Below are positions 16,390-25,157 of a stretch of 62,771 bases of DNA, one piece after another. The translations under genes and the position numbers were made by a program. How positions within the stretch are numbered: the stretch's first letter is position 1; each line of letters starts with the position of its first letter. The notes below the pieces were generated by a model that was not told the origin of the DNA, ran no database searches, and saw only the letters and a program-made list of their open reading frames with translations. The stretch is from an uncultured Eubacteriales bacterium (GTDB lineage Bacteria; Bacillota; Clostridia; Oscillospirales; Oscillospiraceae): assembly GCA_900316205.1 (NCBI GenBank), contig ONBX01000021.1, positions 1 through 62,771 on the forward strand. The letters are read 5' to 3'.

Positions 16390-17907
16390 ATGTTTGCACG
16401 GGTGAAGAGTCTGGGCATCAGCGGGATCGGCGGCTACGGCGTGACGGTGGAGGTGGACATCTCCAACGGCCTGCCGGCCTTCGACATCGTTGGGCTGCCG
16501 GACGCGGCGGTAAAGGAGAGTCGGGAGCGGGTGCGCTCCGCCGTAAAAAACAACGGCTTTCGCTTTCCGGTGAGCCGCATGACCGTGAACCTGGCTCCCG
16601 CGGACAAGAAAAAGGCAGGCACCCTCTATGATCTGCCCATGCTGATAGGGATCCTGGCCGCCACGGGCGAGATCAAAAGACCCGGCGAGGACTGCGCCTT
16701 TCTGGGGGAGCTTTCCCTCACGGGAGAGCTGCGGCCCATCATGGGCGCCCTGCCCATGGCCATCGCCGCCCAGCGGGAGGGAATCCGGACCTTGTATGTG
16801 CCGGCGGAGAACGCCTCCGAGGCCGCCTTTGCCGATGAGATCACCGTTTACCCGGTGGAGAACGTGGCCCAGCTTCTGCGCCATTTGAAGGGCGAGGAGA
16901 GTCTGGAGCCTGCCCAGCCGCCCAGACCGGAGGACTCCCGCCTGGGACTTCCGGATTTTGCGGATGTGAAAGGGCAGGAGAGCGTGAAGCGGGCCATGGA
17001 GATCGCCGCGGCAGGAGGACACAACATCCTGCTGGTGGGACCGCCGGGAGCCGGCAAGAGCATGATGGCAAAGCGTCTGCCCGGCATCCTGCCCGATATG
17101 AGCCGGCGGGAGATGATCGAAGCCACGGAGATCCACTCGGTGGCGGGACTTACCAGCCGGAAGCGGCCCATCGTGGCCTCCCGGCCCTTCTGCGCGCCCC
17201 ATCACACCGTTTCTATGGCGGGGCTTGCCGGCGGCGGCACCATCCCCAGACCCGGCCAGCTGAGCATCGCCCATCTGGGCGTGCTGTTCCTGGACGAGCT
17301 GCCGGAGTTCCGCTCCGACGTGCTGGAGGTCATGCGCCAGCCTCTGGAGGACGGAGAAGTGACCGTCTCCCGGGCAGCTGCCACGGTGACCTTTCCCAGC
17401 CGCTTCATGCTTGTCTGCGCTATGAATCCCTGCAAATGCGGCTGGTATGGACACCCCTCCGGCCGCTGCCGCTGTACGCCCCAGGAGGTGCGCCGCTACC
17501 ACAGCCGGATCTCCGGTCCGCTGCTGGATCGGATCGATTTGATCGTGGAGGTGCCGGCCCTGGAGTATGAGGAGCTGAAAAACCGGGCGCCTGCCGAGCC
17601 CTCGGCGGAGATCAAAAAGCGGGTGGACGCTGCCCGGGAGATCCAGCGCCGCCGCTTCGGCAAGGACAGTACCCTGGTAAACGCCCGGATGGACGTGAAG
17701 GACATGCGCAGCTGCTGTGCGCTGGACGCGGAGAGCGACAAGCTGATGAAGGACGCCTTCGAGGCCCTGGGCCTCTCCGCCAGAAGCTATGACCGGATCC
17801 TGCGGGTGGCACGGACCATCGCGGATCTGGCCGGAAGCGAGAGCATCGCCCCGGAGCACATCGCGGAGGCGATCCAGTACCGCAGCTTTGATTTTGGAGA
17901 CAACTGA
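16390..17907 (+). CDS. YifB/ComM family Mg-chelatase-like AAA+ ATPase
   Basis: A 505-residue protein of the YifB family. The N-terminal Lon-like (ChlI) domain spans about residues 1-165 (GLPAFDIVGLPDAAVKESRE). The AAA+ core carries Walker A GPPGAGKSMMAK near residue 217 and Walker B LFLDELPEF near residue 299, and a Mg-chelatase C-terminal domain ends the protein. ComM of Haemophilus/Vibrio is a hexameric helicase promoting branch migration in natural transformation; the role in Firmicutes is not settled. A cysteine pair near residue 347 (CNPCKCGWYGHP-like region) and CRC further on are family features. It is followed 60 nt later by a membrane acyltransferase with no obvious link. Confidence 0.92.
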   Translation: MFARVKSLGISGIGGYGVTVEVDISNGLPAFDIVGLPDAAVKESRERVRSAVKNNGFRFPVSRMTVNLAPADKKKAGTLYDLPMLIGILAATGEIKRPGEDCAFLGELSLTGELRPIMGALPMAIAAQREGIRTLYVPAENASEAAFADEITVYPVENVAQLLRHLKGEESLEPAQPPRPEDSRLGLPDFADVKGQESVKRAMEIAAAGGHNILLVGPPGAGKSMMAKRLPGILPDMSRREMIEATEIHSVAGLTSRKRPIVASRPFCAPHHTVSMAGLAGGGTIPRPGQLSIAHLGVLFLDELPEFRSDVLEVMRQPLEDGEVTVSRAAATVTFPSRFMLVCAMNPCKCGWYGHPSGRCRCTPQEVRRYHSRISGPLLDRIDLIVEVPALEYEELKNRAPAEPSAEIKKRVDAAREIQRRRFGKDSTLVNARMDVKDMRSCCALDAESDKLMKDAFEALGLSARSYDRILRVARTIADLAGSESIAPEHIAEAIQYRSFDFGDN

Positions 17908-17967
17908 GAAAGTGGCATGCGAAACCGGAGTTTCGCAAGCAGCTGAAAAGAAAGGAGGACAAGAAGC

Positions 17968-18969
17968 ATGAGAAGAACGGAGCTGGATCTGTGCCGGATC
18001 ACCGCCTGCATTTCGGTGATTCTCATCCATACCGTGAGCGGTTCTTTCTCGTTCACGGATCACTTCTCCGCTGCCATGTTCCTGGCCTCCGCGCTGCGCG
18101 GAGCCGTCCCGCTGTTTTTCATGATCAGCGGCATCCTGTTCCTGAGAAGGGAAGAGCTGGATCTGAAAAAGACGGTTTTGCCAAGGGCCCTTCGCCTGAC
18201 CGCGCTGTATTTTATCTGGTCGGCCATCTATCTGCTGGGGAGGCTCGCCGTGGGGCAGGTCAGCACCGCAGACGATCTGCTGGGCCTTTGGATCCAGGGC
18301 CATTATCATCTCTGGTTCCTGCCGGCCATGGTGATGTGCACACTGGCGCTGCCGCTGGCCCACAGTGTGCTCCACGGAAAGAAGCTGGACCCGGTGTATC
18401 CGCTGCTGCTGATTCTGGCCTATCCGGTCCTCTATACCACCGTCGGCTTCTGCTTTTCCCCGGACAGCAAGCTGTTTCAGCTGACAAGGGTGTTTTACAG
18501 GGACTTTTTCCTCTATGTGGGCTATGCGATCTGGGGAGCATGGCTGGACGCCCATCCCATGCCCAAGATGCTGCGCTGGATCGCGCCGCCGGTGTGGCTT
18601 TTGGTGTCGGTGTTGGCCGCCGCGGTGAACATCGAATCCTCCATGATGAAGGGCTATGTGGATGGGATGCTGTTTGACTATTTCTCTGTCACCACCTTCC
18701 TGCAGGCCAGCGCGATGCTCTGCTTCTTCCTCACCTGGAAGGACAGACCCGCCCCGTCCGGAAAACTGCTGCCCGCCCTCTCTGACGCCACGCTGGGCGT
18801 GTATCTGGTTCACCCGATGCTTATCGGGATCGTGGAGAAGACGGGGTTGCTCCCGGAGAACATGGATCTGCTGCTGCGTCTTCTGCTGCTGTTTCTGATC
18901 CTGGTTGCGACAAGCTTCCCGCTGGTGATGCTGGCAAAAAAGATCCCCTTTATCCGGAAGCTGATGTGA
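17968..18969 (+). CDS. Acyltransferase family 3 membrane protein
   Basis: A 333-residue polytopic protein of the Acyl_transf_3 (OafA/WecH-like) family, which moves acyl groups onto cell-surface sugars or lipids. The N-terminal block RTELDLCRITACISVILIHT contains the conserved His of the first membrane helix. The segment GAVPLFFMISGILFLRREE is the usual second helix. About ten hydrophobic helices follow. The acceptor cannot be deduced. It is preceded by AGGAGG and closed by a strong terminator. Confidence 0.85.
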   Translation: MRRTELDLCRITACISVILIHTVSGSFSFTDHFSAAMFLASALRGAVPLFFMISGILFLRREELDLKKTVLPRALRLTALYFIWSAIYLLGRLAVGQVSTADDLLGLWIQGHYHLWFLPAMVMCTLALPLAHSVLHGKKLDPVYPLLLILAYPVLYTTVGFCFSPDSKLFQLTRVFYRDFFLYVGYAIWGAWLDAHPMPKMLRWIAPPVWLLVSVLAAAVNIESSMMKGYVDGMLFDYFSVTTFLQASAMLCFFLTWKDRPAPSGKLLPALSDATLGVYLVHPMLIGIVEKTGLLPENMDLLLRLLLLFLILVATSFPLVMLAKKIPFIRKLM

Positions 18970-18995
18970 GGGCCCGCAGCGGAAGAACCCGAAGA

Positions 18996-19035
18996 AGAGA
19001 AAAGCGCCTGTGGGAAACAGGCGCTTTTTCTCTTT
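18996..19035 (+). terminator. Rho-independent terminator
   Basis: Stem AAAGCGCCTGT / ACAGGCGCTTT with A- and T-rich flanks (18996-19035). Confidence 0.85.
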
Positions 19036-19063
19036 CCCAAAAGGCGGAGAACTGCGAAAGTGC

Positions 19064-19092
19064 TTGATTCTCGGGCAGAAATAGGGTAAACT
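19064..19092 (+). promoter_or_regulatory. Sigma-A promoter of the thiI-cinA-gluQRS operon
   Basis: TTGATT (19064-19069), 17-nt spacer, TAAACT (19087-19092), about 30 nt before the thiI start. Confidence 0.6.
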
Positions 19093-19123
19093 ATCCCAGA
19101 TTACGATTACAACAGGAGTACTT

Positions 19124-20305
19124 ATGAACGATATTCTTCTTCTCAAGCTGGGTGAGATCGTGCTGAAGGGTCTCAACCGCAAGGGCTTCGAACAGAAGCT
19201 CATGGGCAATATCCGCCGCCGGTTGGTGCCCATCGGAAAATTCAAGGTGACGTGCATGCAGTCCACCGTCTATGTGGAGGCCCTGGAGGAGGGCGTCGAT
19301 CTGGACGCCGCCTTCGAGGCGGTGCAGAAGATTTTCGGCGTGGTGAAGATCAGCCGGGCCGCCGCCTGCGAAAAGGACAAGGACGCCATTGCAAGACTGG
19401 CCATCGACTACCTGCGCCAGGACATGCTGCGGGCCAAAAGCTTCAAGGTGGAGTCCAAGCGCAGTGACAAGAGTTTCCCCATGACCTCCATCCAGCTGAG
19501 CCAGTATGTGGGCGGGGAGCTGGCCGAGGCCTATCCCAACTGTAAGGTGGACGTGCACGAGCCCGAGCTCATCGTGAACCTGGAGATCCGGGATCTGGCG
19601 GCCTATGTCCACGCCCAGCCGGTGAACGGCGCCGGCGGCATGCCCGTGGGCTCCAACGGCGTTGCGGTGACCCTGCTCTCCGGCGGTATCGACAGCCCGG
19701 TTTCCACTTACATGATCGCAAAGCGGGGCGTGCGCCTCATTCCGGTGCACTTCTTCTCCTTCCCCTACACCTCCCAGCAGGCCAAGGAAAAGGTCATTGA
19801 GCTGGCAAAACTGCTGACGGCCTGGTGCGGCAAGATGACCCTGGAGGTGGTGCCCTTTACCCATATCCAGGAGGAGATCCGGGACAAGTGCCCGGAGGAG
19901 TATTTCACCCTCATCATGCGCCGCTTCATGATGCGCATTGCCGAGCGGATCGCCCTTTCTAACGGCGCCCGCGCCATTGTCACCGGGGAGAACCTGGGCC
20001 AGGTGGCAAGCCAGACCATGGAGGCCATGGCCTCCACCCAGGCGGTGCTGAAGCTGCCGGTGCTGCAGCCGCTGATCGGCATGGACAAGGAAGAGATCGT
20101 GCAGATGAGCCGCAGGATCGGCACCTTCGATACCTCCATCCTTCCCTATGAGGACTGCTGCACGGTTTTCACCCCGCGGCATCCCCGTACCCGGCCTACG
20201 GTCGCCGAGGTGGAGAAGGCCGAGAGCACCCTGGATGTGGACGCCCTGGTGGCCGAGGCCCTGCAGGGCATCGAGCGGGTAACTCTCGACCTGGAGGAAA
20301 CGTAA
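19124..20305 (+). CDS. thiI: tRNA 4-thiouridine synthase ThiI
   Basis: A 393-residue ThiI, which adenylates and thiolates U8 of tRNAs. It has the ferredoxin-like N-terminal domain (LLLKLGEIVLKGLNRKGFE), a THUMP domain (about residues 60-165) and a PP-loop ATPase domain with SGGIDSPVS near residue 187. The conserved Cys of the PYEDCCTVFTP segment near residue 345 is present. There is no C-terminal rhodanese domain, as usual in Firmicutes, so sulfur must come from a separate cysteine desulfurase. AGGAG precedes the ATG. cinA begins on the next base after the stop. Confidence 0.94.
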   Translation: MNDILLLKLGEIVLKGLNRKGFEQKLMGNIRRRLVPIGKFKVTCMQSTVYVEALEEGVDLDAAFEAVQKIFGVVKISRAAACEKDKDAIARLAIDYLRQDMLRAKSFKVESKRSDKSFPMTSIQLSQYVGGELAEAYPNCKVDVHEPELIVNLEIRDLAAYVHAQPVNGAGGMPVGSNGVAVTLLSGGIDSPVSTYMIAKRGVRLIPVHFFSFPYTSQQAKEKVIELAKLLTAWCGKMTLEVVPFTHIQEEIRDKCPEEYFTLIMRRFMMRIAERIALSNGARAIVTGENLGQVASQTMEAMASTQAVLKLPVLQPLIGMDKEEIVQMSRRIGTFDTSILPYEDCCTVFTPRHPRTRPTVAEVEKAESTLDVDALVAEALQGIERVTLDLEET

Positions 20306-21559
20306 ATGCGCGATTATAACACTGAGATCCTCTCCGTGGGGACCGAACTGCTGCTGGGTCACATCACCAACACCGACACCCGGGACATCTCCGAGATGCT
20401 CTCCAGGATCGGGGTGAACGTGCGCTACCAGACCGTGGTGGGGGACAACCCGGAGCGTTTGGCGCAATGCGTGGCCATTGCCAAAGAGAGGGCAGACGTG
20501 ATCATCACCACCGGCGGCCTGGGGCCGACCTGCGACGATCTGACCAAGCAGGTGCTGGCGGAGAGCTTTGGCCTCAAGCTTGTGGAAAACGCCGCCGAGC
20601 GGGAGGGCCTTTACGAGTACATCCGCACAGGAAAGCAGTTTACGCCCAACAATCTGAGTCAGGCCCTGCTGCCGGAGGGATGCACGGTGTTCCACAACCG
20701 CTGGGGCACCGCCCCCGGCTGTGCCTTTGAGGCGGAGGGCAAGATCGTCCTCATGCTGCCGGGGCCGCCCAACGAGTGCGTGCCCATGTTCCGGGAATAC
20801 GGCATCCCCTATCTGAAAAAGCTCTCCGAGGAGCAGATCCTGTCTCACACGGTGCGTATCTTCGGCATGGGGGAGAGCGCGGTGGACGATCTCTTTGCCG
20901 AGGAGATGAACGCCATGCGCAACCCCTCCATGGCGCCCTACGCCAAGGAGTGCGACTGCCTGCTGAAGGTCACCGCCAAGGCGAAGACCGAGGAAGAGGC
21001 CGAGACCATGATGGCCCCGGTGATCGCCCATGTAAAGGAAAAGCTGGGCGAATATGTCTACGGCATGGACGTGGAGTGCATCGAGGAGGCTGTGCTGCCC
21101 CTCTTGAAGGAGCGGGGCCTGACCTTCGCCGCGGCGGAGAGCTGCACCGGCGGAGACGTGGCCCGGCGCATCACCGAGATCCCGGGGGCCAGCGCTGTGT
21201 TCCTGGGCGGCTGCGTCACCTATACCAACGAAGTGAAATCCAGACTCCTGGGCATCGACCTGGATCTGATCGAGGGTAACGGCGCTGTCAGCGAGCCGGT
21301 GGCAAGGCTGATGGCAGAGCGGGTCCGGGCCCTCACCGGGGCGGACATCGGCCTCGGCGTCACCGGCCTTGCCGGGCCGGACGGGGACGGCGTACACGAA
21401 GTGGGGACGGTGTTTGTCTCCATGGCGGTGGAGGGGGAGACCTTTGTGCGCGAGCTGCACCTGGGTACCTTTCGCACCCGCAGCTTCATCCGGCGGATGG
21501 CAGGCAATCACCTCTATGACATGATGCGCCGCTATCTCACGGGGCTCAAAGTGGCCTAA
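20306..21559 (+). CDS. cinA: CinA-like protein (competence/damage-inducible, NMN deamidase family)
   Basis: A 417-residue two-domain CinA. The N-terminal MoCF/COG1058 domain (about residues 1-170) begins AEILSVGTELLLGHI-like and has TTGGLGPTCDDLT. The C-terminal CinA amidase domain (about 255-415) has AAESCTGG with the catalytic Ser, and GVTGLAGPDG. The family recycles nicotinamide mononucleotide (pyridine nucleotide cycle). It sits head-to-tail with thiI without a gap (GGAGG inside the thiI end), and 12 nt before gluQRS, so the three are cotranscribed. Confidence 0.93.
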   Translation: MRDYNTEILSVGTELLLGHITNTDTRDISEMLSRIGVNVRYQTVVGDNPERLAQCVAIAKERADVIITTGGLGPTCDDLTKQVLAESFGLKLVENAAEREGLYEYIRTGKQFTPNNLSQALLPEGCTVFHNRWGTAPGCAFEAEGKIVLMLPGPPNECVPMFREYGIPYLKKLSEEQILSHTVRIFGMGESAVDDLFAEEMNAMRNPSMAPYAKECDCLLKVTAKAKTEEEAETMMAPVIAHVKEKLGEYVYGMDVECIEEAVLPLLKERGLTFAAAESCTGGDVARRITEIPGASAVFLGGCVTYTNEVKSRLLGIDLDLIEGNGAVSEPVARLMAERVRALTGADIGLGVTGLAGPDGDGVHEVGTVFVSMAVEGETFVRELHLGTFRTRSFIRRMAGNHLYDMMRRYLTGLKVA

Positions 21560-21571
21560 GCGAGAGACGAG

Positions 21572-22501
21572 ATGGAAAGAGCAGTCGTGGGGCGCTTTGC
21601 GCCCAGCCCCTCGGGCTATCTGCATCTGGGCAACCTCCTGGCTATGCTGCTGGCCTGGCTGGACTGCCGCGCCCAAAACGGCAGGCTGATCTTCCGCCTG
21701 GAGGATCTGGACCCGGCAAGATCCAAGCGGGAATACATCGACGCCCTGGCCGGGGATCTGCGCTGGCTGGGCCTGGACTGGGATGAGGGCTGGCCGGATC
21801 CGGCCTATGCCCAGAGCAGGCGAAGCGCGCGCTATGCCGAGGCCTTTGCGTTCCTGAAAGAACAGGGCCTTTGCTATCCCTGCTGGTGCAGCAGGGCGGA
21901 GCGGCTGGCGGCGGCCTCGGCCCCCGCGCCGGGGGAGGAACAGTTTGACCCCGGCTGCCGCTGCGCGCATTTCAGCGCCGCGGAGCTGGCGCGCCGCTTC
22001 GCGCAAGATCCGAGGAGGCCGGCCTGGAAGCTGCGGATGCCGGATCGGGAGATCTGCCTCACCGACGGCCACTATGGTCTGCTGCGGCAGAATCCGGCCC
22101 GGGAGGGCGGCGATATCGTGATATGCCGCTCGGACGGGGTGTTTGCCTATCAACTGGCCGTCAGCGTGGATGATTGGGAGATGGGTGTGACGAGGGTGGT
22201 CCGTGGCCGGGATCTGCTGGACTCCTCACCAAGGCAGAAATGGCTCATCGAGACCCTGGGCGGAACCGCGCCGGACTACTGCCACGCGCCGCTGCTGACG
22301 GAAGAAAAGGGCAAGCTCTCCAAACGCCTGGGCAGCCTCTCCACCCAGGTGCTGCGCAGGGAAACGAGCCCGGAGGCGCTGGTGGGAAGGCTGGCCTTTC
22401 TCTGCGGCCTGCGGGACCGGGAGGGGCCGACAAGACCCGAGGAGCTGCTCAAAGACTTTTCCTGGGAAAAGGTGAAAACAGAAGATATCCGCATCGGATA
22501 A
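21572..22501 (+). CDS. gluQRS: Glutamyl-Q tRNA(Asp) synthetase
   Basis: A 309-residue truncated paralogue of GluRS lacking the anticodon-binding domain; the family glutamylates queuosine 34 in tRNA-Asp. It has the class I signature GRFAPSPSGYLHLGN (HIGH-equivalent HLGN), a zinc site (CWC near residue 110 with CRC further on), and KLSKR as the KMSKS motif near residue 247. It ends the thiI-cinA operon. It is intact, so queuosine in tRNA-Asp is expected, an inference from family function. Confidence 0.92.
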   Translation: MERAVVGRFAPSPSGYLHLGNLLAMLLAWLDCRAQNGRLIFRLEDLDPARSKREYIDALAGDLRWLGLDWDEGWPDPAYAQSRRSARYAEAFAFLKEQGLCYPCWCSRAERLAAASAPAPGEEQFDPGCRCAHFSAAELARRFAQDPRRPAWKLRMPDREICLTDGHYGLLRQNPAREGGDIVICRSDGVFAYQLAVSVDDWEMGVTRVVRGRDLLDSSPRQKWLIETLGGTAPDYCHAPLLTEEKGKLSKRLGSLSTQVLRRETSPEALVGRLAFLCGLRDREGPTRPEELLKDFSWEKVKTEDIRIG

Positions 22502-22552
22502 AAATGCACGCCCTTTCGGGCACCCCTCGTAAGAATGTTTTATCGTTTTCAG

Positions 22553-22582
22553 AAATGGCATGATCTTTGGGTCATGCCATTT
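22553..22582. other. 11-bp hairpin downstream of gluQRS
   Basis: AAATGGCATGA (22553-22563) pairs perfectly with 22572-22582 around an 8-nt loop. No T-run follows, so intrinsic termination is weak; it may simply mark the operon end. Confidence 0.5.
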
Positions 22583-22704
22583 CCTGTTCCCCCAAACCTG
22601 TCGCTTTCGCTTCGCATGTGCTGCGCGTTTCTGACTCTGATAGCCTGCCCGAAAAGGAAAAAGGCGAGTACAATAACCGTTTCCTTGAGACCAACGAAAT
22701 GAAC

Positions 22705-22733
22705 TTGACAAGTGACCTTTCGTTCACTATAAT
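22705..22733 (+). promoter_or_regulatory. Consensus sigma-A promoter of the TetR gene cluster
   Basis: TTGACA (22705-22710), 17-nt spacer, TATAAT (22728-22733): a perfect consensus promoter, unusually strong for a regulator and therefore likely to need repression. Confidence 0.85.
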
Positions 22734-22752
22734 AGGTGAACGAAAGGTCACT
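22711..22752. promoter_or_regulatory. Perfect 17-bp inverted-repeat operator
   Basis: AGTGACCTTTCGTTCAC (22711-22727) fills the spacer exactly and its perfect reverse complement lies at 22736-22752; the 8-nt centre contains the -10 box. This is a textbook autoregulatory TetR operator, 21 nt before the start codon. Confidence 0.85.
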
Positions 22753-22772
22753 CGACTTATCTGGAGGTACGT

Positions 22773-23363
22773 ATGGCGAACGACACAAAAGAAAGGATCC
22801 TTGCTGCGGCATTGGAGATGTTTTCTAAAAACGGCTATGCGGGGACCAACATCCGTGAACTGAGCGCCTCCCTCGGGCTTGTGAAGTCCGGGGTCTATAA
22901 GCATTTCGAGAGCAAAGAAGCCATCTGGAATGCACTGCTGGATGAGATGATCGCCTATTATGGAGAGCATTTCGGCTCGGCGGAGCATCTTCCGCCCGTG
23001 CCGGATTCCCTGGAGGGGCTGGTAGATATGACCATGGGAATGGTGCACTTCACGGTCCATGATGAAAGAATCATCATGACGCGCAAGGTGCTGACGCTGG
23101 AACAGTACCGGGACGTGCGCGCGCGGGAACTGGCAACCAAGCACTTTCTTACCGGCCTCACCGAAATGTTTACCCATGTATTCACCGGCATGATGGAAAG
23201 GAGACTGATCCGCCGGGACGATCCGGCCATGCTCGCTTTTGCGTACACTACCCCCATCTCTGCACTTATCCATCTCTGCGACCGTGAGCCAGAGAAAACG
23301 GAGGAAGCGATCGCACAAATCGAGGCCTTCAGTCGGCATTTTATAAAGGTTTATGGAGAATAA
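22773..23363 (+). CDS. TetR/AcrR family transcriptional regulator
   Basis: A 196-residue TetR-type repressor. The N-terminal helix-turn-helix is typical (TKERILAAALEMFSKNGYAG, TNIRELSASLGLVKSGVYKH), and the ligand-binding C-terminal domain is diverged as usual. It lies directly behind the consensus promoter overlapped by a perfect 17-bp inverted repeat, so autorepression is very likely. The genes that follow on the same strand with short gaps (P-loop kinase, reductase, GNATs) are candidates for the same regulon. The ligand is unknown. Confidence 0.92.
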   Translation: MANDTKERILAAALEMFSKNGYAGTNIRELSASLGLVKSGVYKHFESKEAIWNALLDEMIAYYGEHFGSAEHLPPVPDSLEGLVDMTMGMVHFTVHDERIIMTRKVLTLEQYRDVRARELATKHFLTGLTEMFTHVFTGMMERRLIRRDDPAMLAFAYTTPISALIHLCDREPEKTEEAIAQIEAFSRHFIKVYGE

Positions 23364-23384
23364 AACCGGATTGACGAGGTAGAT

Positions 23385-23933
23385 ATGGTAATCATGATAA
23401 CAGGAGCATCCCATGTCGGAAAAACGCTTTTGGCACAGCGGCTGCTTGAAAAATACAAATACCCGTATCTTTCCATTGATCATTTGAAGATGGGGCTTAT
23501 CCGAAGTGGAAATACGGATTTGACACCCGAGGACGACGATGAACTGACAGAGTATCTTTGGCCGATCGTCAGAGAGATGATTAAGACAGCGATAGAGAAT
23601 GAGCAAAATCTGATCGTTGAAGGCTGTTACATTCCTCCTGACTGGAGAAAGGACTTTGATAGCAGTTATCTGACTTCTGTTTCATTCATTTGTCTTGCCA
23701 TGACGGAGAAGTATATCGAAACGCACTTCGATGAAATCATCGGGCAAGAATCCAAAATAGAATCCAGGCAGATCAAGGGAGATTGTACGATCAGCGATCT
23801 AAAACAATGGAACAGATGGTTCCTTGAGGCGTTCAGCAATGCTGACGAGAAGGTAAGCCTGATAAATGAAGATTTTGGAGAAGCGATAGCAGAAATAATG
23901 GATCGCGGTTTCCTGTGTGCGGGCCGGAAATAA
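23385..23933 (+). CDS. P-loop nucleotide-binding protein (adenylate-kinase-like)
   Basis: A 182-residue P-loop NTPase/kinase. Walker A is GASHVGKT at residues 7-14, followed by a short kinase-like fold with DHLKMGL near residue 33 and IVEGCYIPP near residue 80. It resembles small uncharacterised kinases annotated as AAA or adenylate-kinase-like. The gene is visibly richer in A+T than its neighbours, suggesting recent acquisition. It is 21 nt after tetR, with GAGG before the ATG. The substrate is unknown. Confidence 0.7.
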   Translation: MVIMITGASHVGKTLLAQRLLEKYKYPYLSIDHLKMGLIRSGNTDLTPEDDDELTEYLWPIVREMIKTAIENEQNLIVEGCYIPPDWRKDFDSSYLTSVSFICLAMTEKYIETHFDEIIGQESKIESRQIKGDCTISDLKQWNRWFLEAFSNADEKVSLINEDFGEAIAEIMDRGFLCAGRK

Positions 23934-23968
23934 GAGCGCGAAGAAAACAAGAAAGAGGCGGATGACAA

Positions 23969-24652
23969 ATGAGAATTCTTGTCCTGAACGGCAGTCCTAA
24001 GCGGGATAAAAGCGACACGATGCATATCACCAGAGCCTTTTTGGAAGGGATGCACGAAGCAGCTCATCAGGATATCCGGTTGATCCATGTGATCGACAAG
24101 CACATCGAACCCTGCACCGGCTGCTTTTCCTGTATGAGAAACGGCGGCACCTGCGTCCACGATGACGATATGCGGCAAATCCTGGAGGAGGTCCTGTCGT
24201 GCGATCTGCTGATCTGGAGCTTCCCGCTCTACTGCTACGGAATGCCGGCACCGCTGAAGGCGCTTCTGGACCGCACGCTTCCCCTCTCCGGCATGGCGAT
24301 GCAGAAGGTGGGCGACCGGTACGAGCACGTCGGGCAGGCAGACTACTCTCACCTGCGCTATCTGATGATCAGCGGCTGCGGCTTTCCCAACAGCCGACAC
24401 ATCTTTGAACCGGCGGTCGCACAGTTCAAGCTCTGTTTTCCCGGCAGCCATACCATCCTCACCGTTCCGGAGAGTCCCATGTTCAACGCACCGGAGGCGG
24501 CTGTTGTGATCGAACCGCGCCTGGCGCTTGTGAAGCAGGCGGGAAAGCAATACGCCGAGACGGGCCGGATCGACGCGGCTCTGCTCGCCGAGATCTGCGC
24601 CCCCATGATCCCGGAGGAGCAGTACGCGGCCATTGTGAACGGCGGGGTTTGA
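23969..24652 (+). CDS. NAD(P)H-dependent FMN reductase, flavodoxin-fold
   Basis: A 227-residue flavodoxin-like oxidoreductase. The N-terminus MRILVLNGSPKRDKSDT is the FMN phosphate-binding loop. CTGCFSCMRNGGTCVHDDDM near residues 49-68 is the cysteine-rich loop of this iron-sulfur-flavoprotein-like subgroup, and WSFPLYCYGMPAPLKALLDR follows. It probably reduces quinones, nitro compounds or other electrophiles. It sits within the TetR-led cluster, consistent with a detoxification response. The next start is 4 nt after its stop. Confidence 0.85.
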   Translation: MRILVLNGSPKRDKSDTMHITRAFLEGMHEAAHQDIRLIHVIDKHIEPCTGCFSCMRNGGTCVHDDDMRQILEEVLSCDLLIWSFPLYCYGMPAPLKALLDRTLPLSGMAMQKVGDRYEHVGQADYSHLRYLMISGCGFPNSRHIFEPAVAQFKLCFPGSHTILTVPESPMFNAPEAAVVIEPRLALVKQAGKQYAETGRIDAALLAEICAPMIPEEQYAAIVNGGV

Positions 24653-24656
24653 GTGT

Positions 24657-25151
24657 ATGGAGACGGAACGGCTGATCCTCGATTCCATCAAGGAATCCGA
24701 CAAAGAGGACTATTTTATCAACATTTCCCACGACAAAAAGGTGCTGGAAACCTTTATCTGCCGCTATGCGGAAACGATGGAGGAACTCGACTTTTCCTCC
24801 TATCCGGGAAGACAGGATCTGTTTGCGATCCGACTGAAAGAAACCGGGCGTCTCATCGGGATCATCAATTTCTTCGATGAGAAGGACGGCTCCTGTGAGA
24901 TCGGATACGGGATCGGCTCCGGGTACTGGAACCGGGGCTATGCGACGGAGGCCGTTCATCGCTTCCTGGAATTACTGTTCCGGGAGAAGGGCCTTCATAC
25001 CGTATACGCGTCCTTCTTCACCGGAAACGAGGTCTCCCGCCGCGTGATGGAGAAGTGCGGCATGCAATACAGCCATTTCGTGGAAAAAGAAATGGTCTAT
25101 TTGGATGTCGAACGGGATCTGACCTATTACGTTATCCATGATTGGAGGTAA
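24657..25151 (+). CDS. GNAT acetyltransferase, RimJ/RimL type
   Basis: A 164-residue GNAT. It begins METERLILDSIKESD, typical of the RimJ/RimL subgroup. The acetyl-CoA loop GYGIGSGYWNRGYATEA near residues 84-100 is the R/Q-x-x-G-x-G/A equivalent, followed by NEVSRRVMEKCGM. It acetylates an amine on a protein N-terminus or small molecule; the substrate is not deducible. It overlaps closely with its neighbours (4- and 6-nt gaps). First of six GNATs here. Confidence 0.85.
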   Translation: METERLILDSIKESDKEDYFINISHDKKVLETFICRYAETMEELDFSSYPGRQDLFAIRLKETGRLIGIINFFDEKDGSCEIGYGIGSGYWNRGYATEAVHRFLELLFREKGLHTVYASFFTGNEVSRRVMEKCGMQYSHFVEKEMVYLDVERDLTYYVIHDWR

Positions 25152-25157
25152 TCGACC

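Noticed and set aside
16180-19266. A 1028-codon open frame on the minus strand across the YifB, acyltransferase and lipoprotein-end region
   Set aside because: It runs antisense to two well-recognised genes, has no family match, and is the expected by-product of G+C-rich codon usage.
19091-22153. A 1020-codon minus-strand frame opposite thiI-cinA-gluQRS
   Set aside because: It is a shadow of three certain genes on the other strand, with a His/Gly/Leu-rich composition typical of antisense frames and no ribosome site.
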